Of a stretch of 64,000 nucleotides of DNA, positions 11,226 through 22,038 are shown one piece after another (position 1 is the first letter of the stretch; the number at the start of each line of letters is the position of its first letter). The DNA is from Mesostigma viride (Eukaryota; Streptophyta; Mesostigmatophyceae; Mesostigmatales; Mesostigmataceae), in the NCBI GenBank assembly GCA_009746045.1, contig RPFO01000041.1:4275920-4339919 (forward strand). Direction: 5' to 3'. The translations under genes and the position numbers were made by a program. The notes under the pieces were generated by a model. It made no database searches and was not told the DNA's origin. It saw only the letters and a list, made by a program, of their open reading frames with translations.

Positions 11226-11948
11226 TCCAGCACCACGATGTCAGGCCGGTGGTTGGGGGAATAGAAGGCAGCGCCATCCGCATCCTCGGACCGGATGTTC
11301 GCGTGGGGGAATTAAACCGACCGAATCATGGCGAGCACCACCGTCAGGAGGACAGTGTGCAAATACAAATACCAATTCTGATTCTGTTGGCCCCCCATGC
11401 AGGCAAGGTAGTGAGTCCCCGTGGGATCCAGCGGCTGCCCACAGCTACCACAAGGCCGCCCGGCCGGAACAAGAGGCTGCGGGGCAAATAGCTGGTGCCG
11501 GAGCGCCACCGAGTAGTGGCTGGGAGCCAAGGCGAATGGGGGGGCCATGGGAAGAGCACGAAGGTACGCCGAGCCCACACTCCGCAAGGAAAGCGAGAAC
11601 AGCCACGCACGTCCCTGAGCGTTGAGGTCCGCGAAAAGAGCAATCCAATCAGCCGTGTGCAGAATACCCGCGTAGGTTTTCTGGTGTTTATCGATGACGC
11701 GAGCAGGGAATGCGGCGGGAGATTGAACGGAGGCGACCGAGGGAGTGCCGCGAGGGAGGTGGCGCTGTACCGCCTGAGCGGCACGGACGGGAGAACAGGC
11801 CTGCTGGAGCTCAGCATAGGCCTCCTGGATGGCGGTGACGAAGGGCAAAGGGCTGCTGGGGTCCAGGAGGTCAGGCGCTGCCGTTGCCAAAAGGGGCAGG
11901 AGCCGGCAGCTTTCCGCCCACGACTGAGCGACGGACCTGCATATATAT

Positions 11949-12507
11949 GGATACTGTATTTGGATACTGGGTTGTATATCAATTCTGGTTTTAATTTATT
12001 TAGTGTACCTGGTGTTGGCATGCCAACTCAGTGCTAAACTACTTTATGCACAATGATGCAACTTGATGCTATAGTGACGTGCCACGATGTAACTTTGTTA
12101 ACTTCACCATTAGTCATGGGGTCAATAGGATTGCTCATTATGCCATGTTAACATGAACCATGGGTTACGTAATAGTGAAAACAGTAATCGTGATGCTCCA
12201 CTTGAAGTCTCCAACATGGTCATGTTTGGAATTTTATTGATCATATTTACAATATATGAAAAGAGACAACAAACGTGGAAGCATGGCACGCCGAGGCCGA
12301 TAATATATGTGTGAAATATGAAAAGAGACAACATCTTTGGCAAGCATGATCATATCATGCTTGCCAAACATATGAATGATATCGACCATGTCCAGAAACC
12401 ATGTTTGCCAATGGTGCATTTAGGATACATTTGAAGCCGTGCAAATGTATCCTAATCCGGTAAAACCACCCTCCCAAACAGCAAAATATGGTGTTGTTCT
12501 TAGTCAG
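11949..12507. other. AT-rich stretch without a gene; 33-nt perfect hairpin
   Basis: No supported frame. 12,336-12,368 is a perfect hairpin (15-bp arms beginning tttggcaagcatgat, loop cat). 'gaaaagagacaaca' occurs twice at 12,258 and 12,320. It may belong to a miniature element, but no TIR/TSD pair was found. Confidence 0.45.
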
Positions 12508-12927
12508 TTACATCGTTTTTCTCGTCTTTGTTCTTATCGTGTCGATTTCATCACGACTCTGTTTGAACTCTTGCATCGTTTGTTGGTCAAAGACTATGAC
12601 GGAGACATTATGCTCCGTCAAGTCCGGTGTTTTTTGCAACGTCACCCACATTTGTTCGGTGCTGCCCCTTGGCACAAGCTCTACAAACAGGTCGTGGACC
12701 GGCTGGATCGCATAGTATCTCCGCACATCTGAACCCTGTGATGCCAGATCTCCTTTGCGGCCGTTCCGAGCTTGGCACTGGATTCGTTGTCCACATCGTC
12801 GCGTCGCTGCAGCAACACGATGTTTTCTGGCATACGCGGGCTTTTGGTTCCCGCCGCACATTTGAAAGTGCTGTCGTCCAGCTTTTTGCCTTTGCACCGT
12901 GTGCAGTTCTTGGGCGTTTGGAATCAT
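12508..12927 (-). pseudogene. Fragment of an unidentified repeat-borne ORF
   Basis: Minus-strand frame of 139 codons beginning MIPNAQELHTVQRQ. It has Cys residues split between two overlapping frames (SCCCSDATMW in the other), suggesting a frameshifted Cys-rich protein. Its first codons and upstream 250 bp recur inverted at 36,360-36,660, so this is part of a dispersed repeat and not a single-copy gene. Function not recognised. Confidence 0.3.
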
Positions 12928-13300
12928 GGCATGGCTAACACAGTGATGACTGACTAGCTAGACCTTTTCACTGGTTTTCCATTTGCGGGTATTTCCTCGT
13001 AAATGGTGGGAGAGCGATCGCAGCAATGGTGCTCACCACTAGACACTCCCGGCCAGTTAGGCTCGAAACACACGCCCTGATCAAGCATGCTGTTTCCGGC
13101 CCCACCTTCTAGGTCCGCATCTAGTCGCTCTACACGTAAGCCAGCCATAATTTCAATGCACACGGATACACATTTCCATCACCATTCATCTTCATCATCC
13201 TGAACGACTCGAACATGCGGACAAGATAACGGCAGGCTCGAGCTACCATGGTCCGGATTCTCCCGATTTCTGGCCTGCGCTGGTTGTCTCCTTGATATAT
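12880..13300 (+). repeat. Dispersed repeat ending 'ggttgtctccttgata'
   Basis: 13,076-13,300 is roughly 85-90% identical by eye to 37,190-37,425 in direct orientation. 12,880-13,180 matches 36,360-36,660 in reverse. The right end, ctggcctgcgctggttgtc then tccttgata, is also found as a short isolated copy at 61,388-61,423. The constant right end and variable left end suggest a 3' end of a retroposon; the family is unknown. Confidence 0.6.
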
Positions 13301-13305
13301 AGTAC

Positions 13306-15552
13306 GTGGTTGCTCTCTGTCTCTCTCTCTCTCACTGGGGAGGTGTTGCCTGCAGTGTAAGGTATCGGTACGAGCATCATGCCACGACGACCGAGAGAAC
13401 CCGACAACAGAGAGATAGACCCAGTCACCCAGGGAATAGAGAATTAGTAGAACCAGGGAATAGAGAGATAGAACTGGAAGACAACCACGAGCAAGGTATA
13501 GAGGTGGTAGTAGAGGTACCACCGCACGTCCAAGTAGGGACAGGTGAGGTCAGGGCGAGACCTGCGGAAGGCTCACCACGACCCAGCGACCAGGGCCGCG
13601 GAGGCTCATCAGATGATGACAGTCCAGAAGCTAGGTTGGAACAAGGGGGAGACAGATGCAGCCGAGAGACGCTCCAGGGGGATGTCCAGCAGCAGCAGCA
13701 ACTGCAGCAGCAGCAGCAACCACCACAGTCGCGACCACAGTTGCTGCCGCGGCACCCTGAGCAGCCCGGGCACGAGAATGAAGGCACGCAGCACTACAGT
13801 TATCAGCAGCCAGCCACGGTGCGACCATCGCATCCATGGGCAGGGCGTGGCCGCCCCATGGGACCTCCGCCGGCCCCAATACACCGGGGCAGGCGTAGAG
13901 TGTCCTTGGGCAGTACTTCCCTACTACCCACGGTGTTGTGGAACTCCGACGATGATAGTGAGGACACCGGGGCAGATGGAGATTTCGGCGACTTGGATGT
14001 AGCCGCGGCGGATGACGAGGGGCCTGAAGCACAGGGCCAGCCACCCGTCCCTCAACGGCCACGGGCACGGTTAGGGGTTGGCAGAAGCGCTACCGCACCT
14101 GTCCAGCGATCTGCCCCCCAACCGCAACGCTCTCGGGTGGATGACAGTGACATTGCCCTGTCCCCTGCTGTCGTCAACAATCTGAATTTCAGCAGGGTGG
14201 CCCTGGATGACCCTGGGTACGAACACCCATCGTCTGTACAAGTGCGGCGGACGCACGGTACGCCAGCCAGATCGGGATCTCTTCCCCGATCACAGCCCCC
14301 CACATTCGGATCCATTGCTTATCGCGAGGTCGGTGGGCCCAAGCGAGAGACCGTGAAGGCCCCACCAATGCCGACTTTCAAGAATGTTCCCAAGCTGCAC
14401 GCGGACATGAAACCACGGGAGATTGACGAATGGGGACGCATGCGGCAACAACAGTATACAGTCTGGTGTAACCACAATAGTTGGGAACTGGCCACTTGCG
14501 ATCTCATCCCGCACGTCGTCAACACCTGCATGGACCCCTTGGTGGTGAGCATCCTGAATTGCGAGAGCATCGCATCTCAATCGTACCTGCAAACCGTGGA
14601 GGAGCTGATGGATCGGGTGCGCCGCAAGCTGGTGCCCCCAGACGCTGCGATCCACGAGCGACTAGCCTTTGGCAAGCTACGCCAAGGATCCACCCCGTAC
14701 CGCGAGTTTCTATCCAAGTTTGAGTCCAGCGCTGCATACCTGACCGACATGACATGGTATGAGTACAAGATCCGATTCATCGAGGCCCTCAGTCCCGAGC
14801 TGCAGGACGAGGTACTGAAGCACTACGCGGAGGTCCCCTATAGGATGAGTGGGATATCCTGAATATTCAGCGGTATCTTCTGCAGGTGGCCGACGTCGTT
14901 GCTCGCGGGCGCGCACCATCGGTGCGTCGTTTCTTTGAACAGATCAGGTCCCCCGCGGCGGGTGAATCAGATGTATTCCGCTGAGTTCGCCGGCAAGGAG
15001 GACGATGACTCCCTAGATGACCCCGAGGACGGGTACGCTGACCATGGCCTCAACGCCATAGACGCAAGTAAAGCCCGCTGCTTCATGTGCAGTGAGGTAG
15101 GACACCTCAAGCGCGACTGCCCCAAACTCCGTAGCAAGCACGCTGGACGTGGCACGGGGGAGACCGAGCCCAGGTTTTCCGGCCCGGCTTTCGGCAGTCG
15201 CGCCCCAGGGACTCTTCCGGCCCCAGGGAAAAGCCCCGCAACGCGGGCGAGCGGGCGGCTCGCTTGCAGCATGCCTGGCAGTTCCCTTCCCAGCACCAGC
15301 AGCCGCGACCGCCCGCGACGAGCTCTACCAAGGGTGTGTTGCGCGCAGTCAACGAGATCGAGGCTCGCCGACAAGCCTCCTCTTCCGGCCAGACACAAGC
15401 AGTGGCCGGGTACGAGTATGACGATGAGGAGGAGGAGGCTGACGAGGAGGAGGGGGGGGAAGAGGGCGGGCGGTCGGGCGAGGCGGCCTCCCGTCCCACC
15501 GCTCCTCGGGAGTAGTAGCCTTACCCGTGGGGTTAGGCCCCGGGGTAGATAG
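13306..15552 (+). pseudogene. gypsy gag with CCHC knuckle (frameshifted)
   Basis: The first 300 residues are Pro/Gln/Arg-rich and disordered. A capsid-like region follows (MKPREIDEWGRMRQQQYTVW to LSPELQDEVLKHYAEV). The frame shifts at about 14,845 and returns by about 14,960. The zinc knuckle C-x2-C-x4-H-x4-C (CFMCSEVGHLKRDC) is at about 15,080-15,120. A basic and Glu-rich tail ends the frame. The true start is uncertain because the 5' LTR is missing. Confidence 0.7.
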
Positions 15553-16258
15553 TAGGGTAGATAGACCAGTTAGTCACCCCGACGCGGAGTCGAGTAGCAT
15601 AGAGGTAGACGTCAATCACGCTGCTTCCGGATCAGACGCGGCCACCCAACCGGCACGCGTGTCCCACGGTGGTCCGAGGCATTTGTTTCTCTTCAGTGGG
15701 GGTTTACTCGTTCCCCCCACCGTTATTGACCCGTATTTGAAGGAGAAAACGGTCATGGACGTGAAGTTTTTGGTCGACACAGGCGCCTCCACGTCCTTCA
15801 TCAACGAGGCTCTGGTGCGCCGGCTGGGCCTGATTCCCCGCCCCCACACCACAGCTGTGCATGTGACCTATTCGGATGGTCGCCAACACCGATCGCCGGG
15901 CCTGGCAGATATCAAAGGTGTGCTGCAGGGCACCCCGGTCGACTTGGCTGCGACCATTGCGCCGCTGGGCGCAGCAGACATCATCATTAGGCTCAACTGG
16001 TTGGACGCGCAGGATGTGGACATTAGTGTGCGCTGGCGAGTCGTTTGGTTTCCCGATGGTTCCTTTTGGTGCCCCGACAGCGAGTATAGAGCACGGGCCG
16101 CGGAGGTCCATAACATTACACACGAGCGCTCGGCGGACGGGCCTCGTTCAGCATCCCACATCGTGATGAGCAGCAAGACGCTGGCACGCCATCTTCGGAA
16201 GGGCAAGGAATACACGATGTACCGCATCGACCTGGAAACCACTCAGGCCATGCTCTGA
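15527..16258 (+). pseudogene. gypsy aspartic protease
   Basis: A retropepsin-like domain lies around FLVDTGASTSFINEALVRRL (catalytic D-T-G). The partner hydrophobic loop is IIIRLNWLDAQD, where ILGxDWL would be usual; the G is replaced by R, perhaps by mutation. It is in a different frame from gag and RT, so it would need shifts to be translated as a polyprotein. Confidence 0.75.
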
Positions 16259-16259
16259 C

Positions 16260-17322
16260 AACGAGATCGGGGCCGGCTTCACCCCGGACGAGACGGCGCG
16301 TTTCAACGTAGTTTTGGAAAAGCGCGCCACTCTTTTTGCAGACCGCGCGCCCCAGTTCCCTCCCCACCGTTCGGTGCAACACCGCATCCAGCTCCAGGTG
16401 GGTACCGGGCCTACCGCGTCCCCCATGTACCGAATGGGTCCGGTCGAGTTGGTGGAGCTCAAGAAGATTCTCATTTCACTGCTAGATGCCGGGCTCATCG
16501 AGCCCAGCAACAGTCCCTTCTCGGCAGGTGTGCTACTCGTCCCCAAGCCAGGGGGCAAGTGGCGACTGTGACCGATTACCGGAAGCTGAACGCCATCACG
16601 GTCAAGTCCAAGTATCCCCTGCCGCGGATCGACGACATTTTCAACTGCGTCCAAGGGGCCACGTGCTTCACGGCGATCATCGACTGCGCGGACGGGTTCT
16701 GGCAGCTGCGCATCGCGCCTGAAGATTGCCACAAGACTGCGTTTGCCACGCCCTTTGGCCACTACCAGTTTCGGGTGGCGGCGATGGGCCTGTGTAATTC
16801 GCCCGCGTCTTGCCAGATGCTAATGAACGACATCCTCCGTCCGGTGATGGGCACGGCCCACCTGCCCCAGGTCTCTCAGGATCTGACGGACCCGCACAAG
16901 GGGGCGCGTCCACCCTGGACCTACAAGCGCACGTGTGCGTTGGCGTACCTGGACGACATCCTGGTGTATTCCAGGACGTTTGAGGAGCACCTGGAGGATG
17001 TCGACGCGGTGCTACAGATCATGGAAGACGAGCACCTGTCGGCGCGGAAAGCCAAGGTGCGCGCCGGTCGCTGTGTGCCCTTCCTGGGCCACACTCTGTC
17101 CGCTGACGGCGTAGCGACCGACCCGGAGAAGATCGAGTCCGTCCAACAGTGGCCGGTCCCCACGGACGTGAAGGGGGTGCGCAGCTTTCTGGGGCTGGCG
17201 TCCTACTACCGTCGATTTATCCCTAGGTTCGCCACCATCGCCGCCCCGATCAACGCTCTTCTCAAGAAGGGCACTCAGTTCCTGTGGTCCGAGCAGTGCC
17301 AGCAGGCCTTTGAGGCGGGGCC
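16260..17322 (+). pseudogene. gypsy reverse transcriptase
   Basis: The frame changes at about 16,560 (first part ends KPGGKWRL, second continues VTDYRKLNAITVKSKYPLPR). The palm motifs are clear: TAIIDCADGFWQLRI, FRVAAMGLCNSPA and the catalytic YLDDILVYS at about 16,945-16,970. The connection domain begins SFLGLASYYRRFIPRF. The frame breaks at QQAFE, where a solo LTR is inserted. Confidence 0.85.
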
Positions 17323-17327
17323 CCCTC

Positions 17328-17973
17328 AGTTAGAAACGAGCTCCCAACGTATGTGAGCTCTTGGTCTTTCACAGCGCGGCTTAGCCAATGTTGCAAGGCA
17401 GCAACCTTAAATCTCTGCACCAGGCCACGACCACGGTGGGCACTTCCACGACCAAGGTGGCACCCACGGTTCGTGCTTTCCGAGATAGCTGGTCATCCCC
17501 CATGACCAAGCTATACCCTTTGTGTTGTTCCTCGTTCCCATCGGCATGACGAGGCACGTGCAGGCGTGCAAGCAAATCCACAACGTCCACTGGCATCAGT
17601 GCAGAGCCAGGACGCACTGGATTTGCCTAGACTCTGCAACCTAGGAAGTACAGGACCTGTCACAAGCCTGCACGGTCTAGTATCCTTGCAGCCCTGTGCC
17701 AGTTCCAGTACCCTACCAGTCACAGGCTGCTGCTCCTCCTGGACTACGTGGACCACAGTCACGTGATAGACAGGCTAAGCCTGTGCAGGGACGTCCTGCC
17801 ACGTGTCCTGTCCACTGTACCAGAGGACTGCACCCTAGTCGGCCACGGATGGCTAGGACTTCGGGACTTCATATCTTTCTTGTCCCTTGTCTGTTTCAGG
17901 CGGTCAGCACGGCGTTGGAAAGGTCTTTCCAACCTGCATCCACTTAGCATATTGGTTGCCCAAAATGCTAACT
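17328..17973. mobile_element. Solo LTR (copia-like class, AGTTAG...CTAACT)
   Basis: 646-bp insertion in the gypsy pol gene. It is flanked by 5-bp direct repeats CCCTC (17,323-17,327 and 17,974-17,978); removing it rejoins QQAFE to LKRYLTTAPVLV. The ends AGTTAG/CTAACT are inverted repeats, and the length and right-end motifs ('gttggaaag' then 'atcca') resemble the 615-bp LTRs of the copia-like element at 25,490. I infer a solo LTR left by recombination of a related family. Confidence 0.65.
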
Positions 17974-18775
17974 CCCTCAAGCGCTACCTCACCACGGCCC
18001 CGGTCCTCGTCGTGCCAGATCCGTCCCTTCCCTTTGTTGTGGCTACTGACGCCATGCAGTAAAGTGGCCATCGGGGGGGTTCTCCTGCAGGATCAAGGAA
18101 AGGGCTTACAGCCCATCGAGTACATCTCACGCACGATGATTCCTGCGGAACGGAATTATCCAGTACACCAACAAGAACTCTTGGCAGTGGTTTACTGCTG
18201 CCACTCATGGCGTCACCATCTGTTGGGCGCACAGTTCTCGGTGGCCATCAGTGAGCAGGGGGATCTTGATCCCCATCGTCTGGTGATCCACACCGACCAC
18301 CGGCCTCTCACCCACCTCCTGGTGCAGCCCAACCTGACGCCCCGCCGGGCGCGGTGGATGGAGTACTTGTCGCAATTTGCACCGTTCAAGATCCAATACG
18401 TCAAGGGCGCGGACAACGTTGTCCCCGACGCCCTATCACGACGGGCTGACTATTGGTTGTACGAGGACATGGACGTGCTTCATACCACCTCCGTTCCAGT
18501 GGCCGCCCCGGGGACCGCGTACGGCGCGGAGCCACGGTCACCTCGGGCCCGCCATCTTTTTCATCTCGGGCACACCACCACGGATTACTTGTCTCCCATC
18601 CTCGACGATTCCTCACGTCTTGGCCCCCTCCACGAGGACGTGGAAGCCCCCGGGGGAGGGGAGGGGTCGCACACACGCATGCCACTGAGTCATGTGGTGC
18701 CGCGCCCCAGGGAATTTTTCAGCTTCAACCGATCGGCCAGACCACCGTTTTCTCAGAGTACGTCAACCAGGTGAT
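17974..18775 (+). pseudogene. gypsy RNase H domain
   Basis: It resumes as LKRYLTTAPVLVVPDPSLPFVVATDA, meets a stop at 18,060, and continues in another frame as VAIGGVLLQDQ. It then has YPVHQQELLAVVYCCHSWRHHLLG (catalytic E), IHTDHRPLTHLL (D) and GADNVVPDALSRR. This is a complete Ty3-type RNase H signature with one frameshift. Confidence 0.8.
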
Positions 18776-20049
18776 GGCAGACATCGCAGACGACTCGGCA
18801 GAGGACGTGTTCACGGTCACGTCTGACCTTGAGACGATGATAAGTCGTTTCACGGTCACGGAAGAAGCGGCCCTCGCGGCCATCCGGGCACACCCGCAAC
18901 GGATGGGCACTCTCCCTTGCAAGTTCCAGGAAGGTCGCCTGTTCGTGAGTGTCCAGCCGGGGGATTGGCGGTTGTACGTTCCCGAGCTGTGCCGGGCAGC
19001 CTTGCTCCATGAACTCCATGACTCCCTCCTAGGGGGTCATCACTCATCAAGGAATGCATCGCCTCCTCCCACGGGCCCGCAAGTACTTCTACTGGCCAGG
19101 GATGAGGGAGTATATCGAGACGTATGTGCGCCAGTGCCCCTCATGCCAGATCATGAAGTCCAGAAACACGGGCTCTCAGGCCGTCCCGAAGACGCTACCG
19201 GATCCAATGGGTCCGTGGGATTCTATCATGATGGATTTCATCGGCCCGTTCAATTAAGAAGACGAAGGGCGGCAACAGCATGGTCTTGGTGTTCGTGGAT
19301 CGATTGACGCCACGTGTATGTGTCACCTGGCTCCATGCCCTGCCGACCTCACGGCGGAAGAGTGTGCAAAGCTCTACCTTACCCACGTGTTCAGGTTTCA
19401 CGGGCTCAGCCGGCAGTTCATCTCCGACCGCGACAAGCTCTTCACGGCCAAATTCTGGCAGGAGTTTTTCGAGCGGTTGGGCACCAAGGTATCACTAGGG
19501 ACGGCCTACCACATGCAGCTCGTCGTCGCACATGGTGGAGCGGCTGAACCGCACGGTGCAAGAGACCATGCGTCACTATACCGACGCGGTGGGTAGCAAT
19601 TGGGAGGAACTCCTTGGGCTGGTGGAATTCTCCCTGAACAATGCGCCCCAGGCAGCTCACGGGTTCACTCCCTTTTTCCTCAACTCTGGCCGACATCCCC
19701 TCACGCCGCCCGACTTGCTCCTGAGCCCAGAACGCGGCGAGGATCAGGTCAAACGGGATACCCTCGGCAAGGGGTCGATAGGCTGCTGCAACAGATGCAC
19801 CAGGCGCATAACAGCGCCGTCAAGGGTTATATCGAGCAGCGGCAGAACGGTACATGGCCAGAACAGCAGGGAAGAGGGATGCTCGGACGCCGCCCATTGA
19901 TTAAGGTGGGCGACTGGGTCCTGGTGGAAGGCCCGCAGATTGGACGGTTTGCTCATAAGGTGGAGAAGGAACTGAAGACCAAGCTCCGTCCAATGTTCTT
20001 GGGCCCCTACAAGGTGCTCGACAAGTTCGACGATGTCATGTTCCACTGA
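18750..20049 (+). pseudogene. gypsy integrase
   Basis: HHCC zinc-binding region (LLHELHDSLLGGHHS, then RARKYFYWPGM and CPSCQIMKSR), with one frameshift between the His and Cys pairs. Core residues are visible as IMMDFIGPF (first D), RQFISDRDKLFTAKFWQEFF (second D) and VERLNRTVQETM (E). Each block is in a different frame from the next. The C-terminal part (VGDWVLVEG to LRPMFLGPYKVL) precedes the chromodomain. Confidence 0.8.
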
Positions 20050-20374
20050 GGTGGACATACCTGTGTCATGGAACCTCACGTCCAACCGGTTCCATCGTGA
20101 CCAGCTCAAGCTGTATCACCAGAACACCATCCAGGGCCGGGTAAATCCCCCAGCACCGCTAGAGTTCAATCCGGACACGGGGGAACAGGAGGACGAGGTT
20201 GCGGAGATCGTGGGGCACCGAGACGTCAAGAGAGGTCGTGGGACCCGACGGCAATATCGCGTGCGCTGGAGGTTTGCACAGCATGAGTCAGAGGACTCCT
20301 GGCGCACAGCGACTGAGTTAGCTGGATGCGCCATATTACTAGAAGCGTACAAGAAGACGCACCACCTGCGATAG
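20050..20374 (+). pseudogene. gypsy integrase C-terminal chromodomain
   Basis: EVAEIVGHRDVKRGRGTRRQY, then RVRWRFAQHESEDSWRTATEL, fits the chromodomain core: the (E/D)xExIxxHR start, the YxVRW strand and the EDSWxxxxEL segment. It is the usual tail of chromovirus integrases, thought to direct integration through methylated histone H3. The reading frame is open to the stop after HHLR. Confidence 0.8.
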
Positions 20375-21205
20375 AGAACTCCACACACGACGTAGGAAGT
20401 GAGGGTGAGGGTTGTGTGTGAGCCAGGTATCAAGGTGCACTTAGACTGACGCTTGTTTTGTTGTGTATCGCACCTGCAGAAGGACGCCGCGGAGGCGCTC
20501 CCCAAGAATCAGCCATCCAGCGCCGCGGAGGCGGTAGACACTTGAGTTACCTGATGCGGAGGGGTCGCAAAGCGAGGAGGATCTAGTGGATCTGGAGGTG
20601 CCGGATCCTGAGTCCCCTGTGCAGAACTTTCAGAAGCTCGGACTGGCCATGCACGGCTCGCGGAGAGTCCGCGCCCCCGAGTGCATGTTCAGATGCCCAC
20701 GGCTCGCGGAGAGCCTGCGGTCCGAGGCGCCACGTCAGGGGCCGGTGCGGGGTCCGGTCGTGGGACCCACCGGCCGGTCGCTCAACCATCCGGGCGCAGC
20801 AACAACCGGGAGACGCCGACCTTGCCGGTGGCACCAGACGCGCGCACCCAGCAGTTGGTGAGGGAGCTGAATGAGGAAACCTTCAACCCTCGTCTGTTCC
20901 TACCCGACTACGGCAAGGGTGACGAGACATTCGAGCGGCGGCGGCGGCGCCATCAGCAGATGCCCTCCGACCATCGGGCAGACTCGCTCCTGGCGCGCTA
21001 TAACCATATACCGGTGGCGCAATTCCGGTTGCTCCTCCGAAGCAATGTGATGATAAAGGTGGAGAACCGCACCGCAAGACGTGACGGTGTGGTGATGGGA
21101 ACGGCCTGGGATACTCACGAGCGGAATTGTTCCTGTAACAAGTGTATCACCACCATTGAGGCGGGCCTGGCTTACCCGCGACTCGATCCTACTACTCCTC
21201 AGTAG
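20375..21205 (+). CDS. gypsy-borne ORF of unknown function (a)
   Basis: Two overlapping plus-strand frames (20,586-20,861 and 20,681-21,205) lie between the chromodomain and the 3' LTR. The longer one (174 codons) has a disordered Arg/Gly/Pro N-terminus, then RTQQLVRELNEETFNPRLF. Near the C-terminus is a small Cys cluster (NCSCNKC). No known domain is recognised. It is part of the element because it lies inside the LTR-bounded unit. Confidence 0.35.
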
Positions 21206-22038
21206 CCCCTAAACCGGTGCGGAGCCTTCTAAGGGACCGGTTTCCCCGGTGGGTTCCCTTGAACACGGCGTTGAGGGGGGAGAAGTGCCAATATGGGAGG
21301 GACAATATTCCCTCCGTATGGCATTGGATCACATCGCGGCGATGGACGACGCGGATCAAGATAGTGGGAGTGACGGCTCTGATCCAGATGACTCTCCCAC
21401 ACGCGACCGACCACGGGACCCTCCTCCGTCGGTGGGCGGCTCAGCACACCGCTCAGCTGTGCCCCGCAACGCACCTCCGCCCGCGACAGGATGGGGCCCG
21501 CAGCCCAGCCGGGAACACCGGCCCTCTCAGACGGCGCCAGGGTGGGGTGAGCGGAGCTTAAGAACGACCTATCCCCCGTCGTTCGTCCCCGCCACGACCG
21601 CGATCCCAACCAGACCATAGGGCCGCCGAGCGACCCTCCCGTCGATCGCCACCGCCCCGAGGACGAGCTCAACCAAGCCGTAGGGCGGACGATCTGCAAT
21701 GGAAGCGGACGTGGGGGGCCGCGCGCGCACTCGAGAGGGAGGACGCGCAGCGACGGCAACAGGAAACGGTGGAGCCAGCACAGGAGAGGGCGCAGCGACA
21801 GTCTAAGGAGACGGCCTCCGGTGAAGCGTCAGGTGGACCCGCGGAGGCGGCTCAAACGGATCCGACCTTTGAACACCGTCTCATTGTCTTCAGGTCCTTC
21901 CAGCTCCCGGGCTAGCTGCCAGGGCTGACCCGCCTTCGCCGCGTTCCGCGGAGGGACCCAGCGGGCCTACCAGGGCTGACCCGCCACCGATGCGCTCCGC
22001 GGAGGGGCCCAGCGGGGTCGATCGGCGATGGCGTAATA
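21206..22038 (+). other. Disordered coding-like sequence inside gypsy element
   Basis: Several short overlapping Pro/Arg/Ser-rich frames and no single convincing ORF. A 'cagggctgacccgcc' repeat occurs twice (21,921 and 21,969), each followed by 'gctccgcggaggg'-like sequence. Confidence 0.35.

Larger units (their letters stand above)
10225..11948 (-). mobile_element. 5'-truncated RLE-type LINE with internal inverted duplication
   Basis: The insertion is bounded by a 15-bp direct repeat, gacctgcatatatat, at 10,225-10,239 and 11,934-11,948. Read on the minus strand from 11,933, it encodes the C-terminal part of a non-LTR retrotransposon ORF2. The order is a post-RT region, a zinc finger C-x2-C-x9-H-x3-C (start CGSCG, end LAC), then a restriction-like-endonuclease block (RPDI, then HLLIDVSVARPL). 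The frame is open from 11,890 to 10,829 except for one in-frame TAA at 11,312. The 3' UTR follows and ends 'aattatattttta' next to the AT-rich TSD. Left of it, 10,243-10,690 repeats the endonuclease part and part of the 3' UTR in the opposite orientation, making a large palindrome. Confidence 0.75.

Noticed and set aside
12439-12957. Plus-strand ORFs of 60-103 codons
   Set aside because: They overlap the minus-strand repeat-borne ORF, whose start and upstream region recur elsewhere; the plus frames are shadows.
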